Shown here piece by piece: positions 52,701 to 64,000 of a stretch of DNA of 64,000 nt. A program made the translations under genes and the position numbers. The notes beneath the pieces were generated by a model. It saw nothing but the letters and a program-made list of their open reading frames with translations. It was not told the origin of the DNA and did not search any database. The stretch spans positions 41,663,180 to 41,727,179 of the forward strand of contig NC_066314.1 of NCBI RefSeq assembly GCF_022539315.1. The letters are read 5' to 3'. Source of the stretch: Serinus canaria. Taxonomy: Eukaryota > Chordata > Aves > Passeriformes > Fringillidae. Each line of letters starts with the position of its first letter. Within the stretch, counting starts at the first letter, position 1.

Positions 52701-53138
52701 CAAATAAGCTGGAGCTTAATTTCCCTTAGAAACAGCTACAATTTTTTTCTTTCTACACCTGAAAGAGGCGAATAACAAATTGAGAAATCCTCTCCTTGAA
52801 GGGAAGCTGATTTCCACAGGTCTGCAGCTTTCTAGAGGCCAAGTTAAAATCTGTGGGCTTTCCTATGAACTGCAGACAGCCAGTCATCTTTCAAGAAGGT
52901 TTACTAGAGCAGAAGTGATCCAAGCTCTGCTACCACAAAAAGCATTACAGCAGGCAAATATCAGCAAGCCTTTTGGTCAGGTCAGTTTAAGATAAGAGAA
53001 AGAAAATAGTCAGTTGCTTCCTTGCTTTGCTTTAGGTTTGATCGTTCCAGCAACTGATGTCTTTGTTGAATTCCATCTATGTACAGAAATATTATCCATG
53101 AGGAGAATGAAGAAACCCAATAGAATTATACCTCCAGT
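49791..53138. other. Intergenic, nothing coding recognised
   Basis: AT-rich sequence with a CCCCA-type simple repeat near 50585, a 24-bp tandem duplication (51496-51536) and a perfect hairpin (51686-51729). No gene is supported. Confidence 0.6.
51686..51729. repeat. Perfect hairpin, 20-bp arms, 4-bp loop
   Basis: Arms 51686-51705 and 51710-51729 are exact reverse complements around TAGG. The core is CTGTAGGCATGTCAGTA. Pairing stops abruptly outside the arms, and at 44 nt it is shorter than a usual microRNA precursor. Confidence 0.95.
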
Positions 53139-53345
53139 TCAAGAATTTCAAGATCAACGAATTACTGAGGTGGGCAAGGGCCTCTGCAGGTTATCTGCTC
53201 CAAACCCCAGCTAAAAGCAGCGTCAGCTACAGCAGGTTGCTCAGGTCTGTCTAGCTGAGTTCTGAGAGTCTCAAAGAATGAAGACTCCCTAACCTCTCTG
53301 TGTGTTTTCTTGTGTTCAGGCAGTTTCATGTGCTGTCGCTTTTCA
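53139..53345 (-). mobile_element. CR1 LINE fragment, 3' region
   Basis: The plus strand matches the reverse complement of the CR1 3' region: a GAGGTGGGCAAGGGCCTCTG start, GGTTATCTGCTCCAAACCCC, CAGCAGGTTGCTCAGG, and GACTCCCTAACCTCTCTG. The element therefore lies on the minus strand. It is a short, diverged copy. Confidence 0.75.
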
Positions 53346-56300
53346 CTGGCTGGGAAAATCAGAAACTAATTTCTTATCATGGCATCAATTTAGCTATGTT
53401 CTGAATCTTTATGGGCTAGGTAACCAGCCAAGCCATTCTGGTGATATTTGGCCTGCAAATTTTTTTGGGCTTAAAAACTTCATAATGAAACTCATACTGT
53501 TGTTTTTCTAATTGGGGAAAAAAAGCTGTCTGTCTCTCTTCCATTCTTTATTTTTCCAAAGGCAGTTCTTTCCATAGATCATGTTGAAAGAGCTCTCCTA
53601 TAAGTTGCTCTGGGCTACAGCACCAAAAGATGCTACCATATAAAAAGTACTCCCAAAATTTACTGAGAGTGGGTGAGATCTTGAAGAAGAAAGCAAAAGA
53701 AAAGGTCAAAAGGCAAGACAGAAATGTGATAAAAGAGACAAACCCACAACTGCACATCTTACCCCATCTGTCCTTGACTGATTCCCTATAATCATCCTTG
53801 GCAGACTGGAAGGGGGAAGACAGGAAGGAGTTACCAAGTTGTAATTTATATCTATATACTGCTAGCTTTATTAGAGCAGAGCCTAGTTGATTTGGCAAAA
53901 GGAAAGAAGCTAAGAATTACTCATCTTTTGGGGAAATTAAAATATGACCAAAAAGTGCCTTCTCCAGAGTTTTCTTTTTCTTTAAAAACACTTGTTTATT
54001 AGAATGCTTTTTGAATGATGGTCCTCAATTAATTAAATTGTTGCACTGATCAGAACATTAATGGCCAATACGTGGCAAGTGAATAAAGAGAAATCTTCCC
54101 ATCTCTAAAGCAGAGTTGTCCAAAGCAAAATCCTGGTTTCCACCAAAATATCAGTTTGAAGAATTTTCTATTTCAAGCATTCTGTGCCACTCATGTATCC
54201 TTTTACAGGTCCTATTTCATGGATCTGAATTTTGTAAATTGTCCATTTTGCAGATTCTTTTCTAAAATACATAGCACAAAACACTATGCAGTAGCTGCCA
54301 GCACAGTATTCAAAATAAGCTCTGTATTTCCCCACAAATATCTGCCAAATACAGGCTTACCTTCAGATCTTGCAACAACCTTAGGTCATAACTGAAGAGG
54401 CTTTGTACCTAGCAGCCATCAGAGCAACCAACTTGTGGAAAACTGAGAAAGTCAAGCTATATCCTGTATTTGTAATACTGAAATTGTCAAAGATAACAAA
54501 CATATCTTCTAGGGTTTATTTGTAGAGTGGCTTTGTGTTTTTTATTATATCTTCAATCAAAAGCTTTGGGAGGCTTCTCACACAAAGCATTTGAACCGTA
54601 CACCCTAATTCTCTACAAGAGACTTGAGAGCTTTAGAACAGGAAAAGCCATTATTCATTCTGTGCCTGAGCAGTTGCCATAGAGTGAATCCAAGACTGTG
54701 CCTTTGCCAAGGAGGAAGACATTGAAAAGTTTTCTGTATGATCATACTTACAGTCTTTCAGCACAATTCCGCTTTGTGCCCTGCAAGAGAGGCAGCCTAG
54801 GAAAGCCAATGAAGATGGTCAGAATAGTTGGATGCAATAGATGTGCAAGGGCTCAAAGGGATCCAGAATGCACACTTCCATTTTAGTGAGCAACTGCTGC
54901 TTCGGGTTTGGATTCACACTTGTCATTACAGCAGAATGTGCGATGATGTTCCAGTATTCCAGAACGTACGCTCCTCCAAAAGCTGTTAATTCCCAGAAAT
55001 ACTCCTGTTAGTTATTTATCCAAGTTTAAATTCCCACTGTCTTCTATGTGGGGCAAGCCAATGAACCCTTTTCAAACTGATAATTTTATAGATTTTGTAA
55101 AAAACCTCTACATTAGGTGTACATAACAGTAGTAAAGGGTCACTATCCAGTGTGCTGCCTTTTCTCAGTTGTCTAAGGCTATCCCACCATTTTCTTAGCA
55201 AGCCCTCATCTTTGAGCACAAAGGACGAGTACTACCTGTAGGAGGCTTCTGTTTAAGAAACTAAGTCATATCTCGTTGATGGATGCTGCAACCTCCTGAG
55301 GAAGGTGGTTAGGTATTTCTGGATACAGTTCAGGGGAGAAGATTGGCAGGAACAGCTATAAGGCTCTTTATTCTGGCCCAGAATTGGTCCTGAATAAACA
55401 GGCCTAATCAGTCTGGAGATAAATTGGAGATGGACCCTTCACGCTGGCCAGGCTCATCCAACAAAGTTAAGGTACTTCAGTGAGGGCTTGAAATCTGTAA
55501 GATCAGAAGAAATGCACTGCAGGGGGAGAGGGTGCAGGTGGAAAAAAGCAGCAACTCTTTAAAACCAAGTATTTGCATCAGAAAAGTAGTACAGACATTA
55601 AGATATTCTACTTTAATCTATGTAATGGTTACTATGATCGGGATTATTTTCTAGAGTTCTGCAGAGGCTAGAACTACTAGCAGTAGAAATTGAACTTATC
55701 AGGCCTTTGGAATCACTTTCCAATACTGAGTATACACAAGTTATACTCTCATGAATATGACATTTGCTTGCTTACTTCCAAACACATTGGAAAATTTGCT
55801 GTTATTCTGAGAAAGCCTTCGCGTATGCCATTTCATATTTTTTGGCTGCTTGTCCTTGCACCTCTGCATTTACCCACTTATTTAGCATTAAGGCATTTGT
55901 TTCCATTATTCTCAAAAGACTACTCCATGTTGCAGCATTTTCCTCTTCCTGTTAAGGCCAATACGGGAAACAAAAAGTCCTCTCATATTAGTTACCGTTT
56001 TCAGCCCTCCTTCAGAGCCAAGATGAAGTGTCCTAAGATGTACACAGCGATAGTAGACATCCCACCCAGGAAACCCCATTTTGAGCCACTCCAAACCATA
56101 TTTTAGGCTGCTCAGTCTAGAACTGAGTTCATGTTCCAAGTCACTATCACTCAACCATGTACACTATATACCATGATCTCTTCAAAGCAAATGGGTGTAA
56201 AATTGTAGCAGGAGCTGTTTTATATAACTGGCATGCATTTCAGGTTTAAATCAGTACTGTACTGACATTCAAGAATTTCAGTCCCCATACAGACTGAGAT

Positions 56301-57699
56301 GAACAGCACTTTTATTTATTTCAGTTACAAGAAGAAAGACAAGTAAACCTTACAACCAGAAAGGCAATGAAGGCCTCATGAGCTTAGTGAAAACCATTCC
56401 ATAATCTAGGCAATGTTATGATTTCTTGAGATCACAAAGAAAGCATACCCCCCCTCTTAAACAACTTTTCCTTATTTCTGTAAGGATGTTTCCTGCAAGA
56501 ACAGCACACTGATGTTAACAGAATCAAGAGGGACCAGCGATGTACAAAGCCTACATTCACCATCCCACCCCCCACAAAAGGTTTAAGTGTAGATATTATT
56601 CCAAAAAAGATTAACATGCAGTCATGATCACACCTAGAGAAGAGGGCAAAATTAAAGTTTGTTTTGAAATGAAGTCAAATAATTACTCATTAACGAAGTT
56701 AAATGAAGATACTTTTCCACATGGCAGTGTACTTCACAGGTAAAGAAAACTCCCTTTATTTTAAGTCAGTGCTTATCTGACTTTTGTAGTAAAGAGAAAA
56801 CAGCTTACAAAAAAACTGACCCTCCAACCAAGCGCTCTAGATAAGAACTATGATGTAAGAAAAGTGCTAGAAACACGTGGGAGAAAATCACTATACAAAG
56901 TGTCAAGTGCAACCCCCCACCCTCGACCCCCTTGCCTAGAATTCAGTGTATTTACTGAAGTACAATAGAAAAGATGGAATTCAGGAGTGGTTGACAGTGG
57001 GATACAGTGCCACAGGTTGAACAATATCCACTAAAGGACAACCCCAAGCATGCATGTACCCCACCACAAGGGAAAGATGTGCTTGAGCTTTTCAACCTGC
57101 TCATTTCTGCAGTTAGCTCCACTATTATCTCCTTCCTCATTGCCAACTTAATTCTTGCAGTCCTTTGAAGGGACCACTTTAAAAAATGTCCATAATTCTG
57201 GATTATTTGACAAAAAAATTCATTTGGTATTTTTAAGAACACAGAGCTGGAAAAAGAAAATCTTACAACTCATGTCTTCTGTTGCTCTTTTAAGTAGTAT
57301 TGGACCCAGAAAACATGAGGAAGTGCCAGAGCGAGTACTGTTTCATCATCCTTCGCTGTCTGAACAATACAGCAGAGGCAGACCATAACTTCTTCAGTCA
57401 ATCTCTAGTCGATCAGTTCTGGTGCATTTCACCTGTGCTTTATGTCAGTTCTCAGACTCCCTCACTTAAGCAGTCAGAGACACATTTATTACACAGTACT
57501 CACAGTAAGTCTCGGAATTTCAGGCAGACCTATTAATTCCCCAGGAGTATCCTTTTGGCTCAGTGAAGACTTTTGAGTACTTTGACTTACATTCATTCTG
57601 GAGGCAGCCATCATTTCATTTACCCAAAGAGCTATTTGGAGTGGGGCTGTTACCATCTTGAAATTGCAGTTTAAAGGTAACCAGTAACACAAAAGAGTA
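53346..57699. other. Intergenic, nothing coding recognised
   Basis: No gene is recognised. Part of the right side may be a longer ATP2B1 3' UTR, since AATAAA motifs on the minus strand also occur around 57487, 56756 and 56312. Confidence 0.55.
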
Positions 57700-58897
57700 C
57701 CTTCTGTATTTCCAGTGAAGGAGCTGAGAAAAAAAATCTGTAAGAAACCATTGCTGCAATTTTATTTTAACAAAAGGGCAGATTTATTCATGTTTACAAA
57801 CAAGTTTCAAAAACAAAAAGGAGAACATGTATGCTACCCACTAACAACCTTTCAAAATGCCAACAGCCCTCATGCTGCATGAAGGATTCTATAGATTAGA
57901 AAAAAATCACAGTTCCACTCACAGTTCACCAAGACAGCACTAAACTAACATGATTAGACAAAAACAAAGGACTAAGATTCTGATGTATTTTGATTTAATC
58001 CATTTTGCCCGAGATAACAGAAATATTTCAAGCAAGTTCCATCACTTATTGATGTCCTGCATTAAACAATCCTACTAAGTTCTGAACAAAAGTTATTCAT
58101 TAAGTTTCTCAAAATTTTTAAAAATTAAACAGTTGTTTCAAAACCATTAAGTAGTAAATGTATTTAAGAAACTAATTAGGACAGAGGCCATAACTTCATT
58201 AGAACACCACTGCTCATGTTTTTACAAAGCATTAGTGTTATCTATTTGGCTATTAGTAGTAGCAATTTATCTACAATATTTAACAAGGTAAATTGCAGGC
58301 AAAATTTAGTACAGTTTCAATAGAAACACCCTTTTCCTGAAAATACAGCAGTATTTGAAGGACTAGTTTTTTTGGTTTTTTTCTTTTGTTTTTCATCTTC
58401 TCTGCATCATTTATAAGGAAGCTTCCCATCTATGAACAGGAACAAAAAAGTATCTACAAACCTTGTAAACAGATCTGTATCATTTATAAACATAAATAAT
58501 CCAAATTATTAACAGCCAACAGCAGAAATTAAAGTATCAATTCAATGATCCAGGGCCTCCTTGCCCTTCCCAGCTTTCCCCTCAGAAAAGGATCATGATA
58601 AACTAAAGCTCTGCTAACACACTCTTCAGGACCATTCTTAGTACAACAGATGATCCACAGGTCACTTATGCTGAGTTACTGTTTATCCGTCAGAGTTCAT
58701 TATTACTCCCACCCCCAGAAAAGCACCCTCCAGTCTGGCAGAAAGCTTTTTTTTTAAAAAAATAAATCTACATTCGTACAAGTGTTTCTTCTGTTGAAGT
58801 CCAAGACAAGAATATCATCTTGTCCATCATAATGTGTGAAGAGACCCAGTTTCAATTTCTTTACAATGCAGCTAGTGTGTTAACATTCAGCTTACAA
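57700..58897 (-). other. ATP2B1: ATP2B1 3' UTR (approximate left limit)
   Basis: Sequence directly after the TGA is AT-rich with no long ORF and continues the terminal exon. On the minus strand AATAAA occurs at 57788-57783 and 57766-57761, either of which could end a 3' UTR of about 1.1-1.2 kb. Further AATAAA motifs lie beyond (around 57487 and 56756), so a longer UTR is possible. The end is an inference. Confidence 0.5.
57761..57788 (-). terminator. Candidate ATP2B1 polyadenylation signals
   Basis: Two AATAAA hexamers on the minus strand lie 1.1 kb past the ATP2B1 stop codon in a T-rich context. They are candidates only; no transcript evidence is available and other hexamers exist further left. 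Confidence 0.3.

Positions 58898-64000
<5,103 letters not shown>

Overview
This window is vertebrate nuclear DNA, most likely from a bird. The evidence is intron-split minus-strand genes with GT-AG junctions, a CpG island, AT-rich introns, low repeat density, and CR1-type LINE fragments, which are the usual interspersed repeats of birds and their reptile relatives. The species cannot be named from the sequence. The gene order ATP2B1 - POC1B/GALNT4 matches human chromosome 12q21.33, where all three genes are also co-oriented. No bacterial-style operon, CRISPR array or phage is present, and no undescribed biological system was found. The notable points are a conserved splice switch and some unclassified repeats.

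Region by region, from right to left along the direction of transcription (all genes on the minus strand): (1) 58898-64000 holds the 3' end of ATP2B1, the plasma-membrane calcium pump PMCA1. It has one constitutive exon with the start of the calmodulin-binding domain, one alternative exon with three nested 5' splice sites, and the terminal exon. The 3' UTR follows at about 57.7-58.9 kb. (2) About 40.3-57.7 kb is intergenic. It holds a CR1 LINE remnant (about 43.4-44.3 kb), an unrecognised coding-like mosaic (46.0-47.7 kb), a tandem repeat array of unknown family (47.9-49.8 kb) interrupted by a solo-LTR-like insertion, a near-perfect 37-bp inverted repeat, a perfect 20-bp hairpin and a second CR1 piece. 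(3) 39.15-40.34 kb is a CpG island with the POC1B promoter and first two exons, and probably the GALNT4 promoter. (4) 37388-39139 is the intronless, complete GALNT4 gene, nested in POC1B intron 2 on the same strand. (5) 17437-31848 holds POC1B exons 3-10, which encode almost all of a seven-bladed WD40 propeller. (6) 1-17436 is intron 10 of POC1B, mostly unremarkable AT-rich sequence with a degenerate CR1. The last POC1B exons (C-terminal coiled coil) were not found and probably lie left of the window.

The genes have separate roles: ATP2B1 exports calcium at the plasma membrane, POC1B is a centriole and basal-body protein, and GALNT4 is a Golgi enzyme that starts mucin-type O-glycosylation. 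POC1B and GALNT4 are physically linked, since in humans a read-through transcript (POC1B-GALNT4) joins them, and the same layout is present here. The ten POC1B exons found add up to 1119 nt, exactly 373 codons in one open frame. All three ATP2B1 exons keep both reading-frame outcomes known for PMCA1a and PMCA1b.
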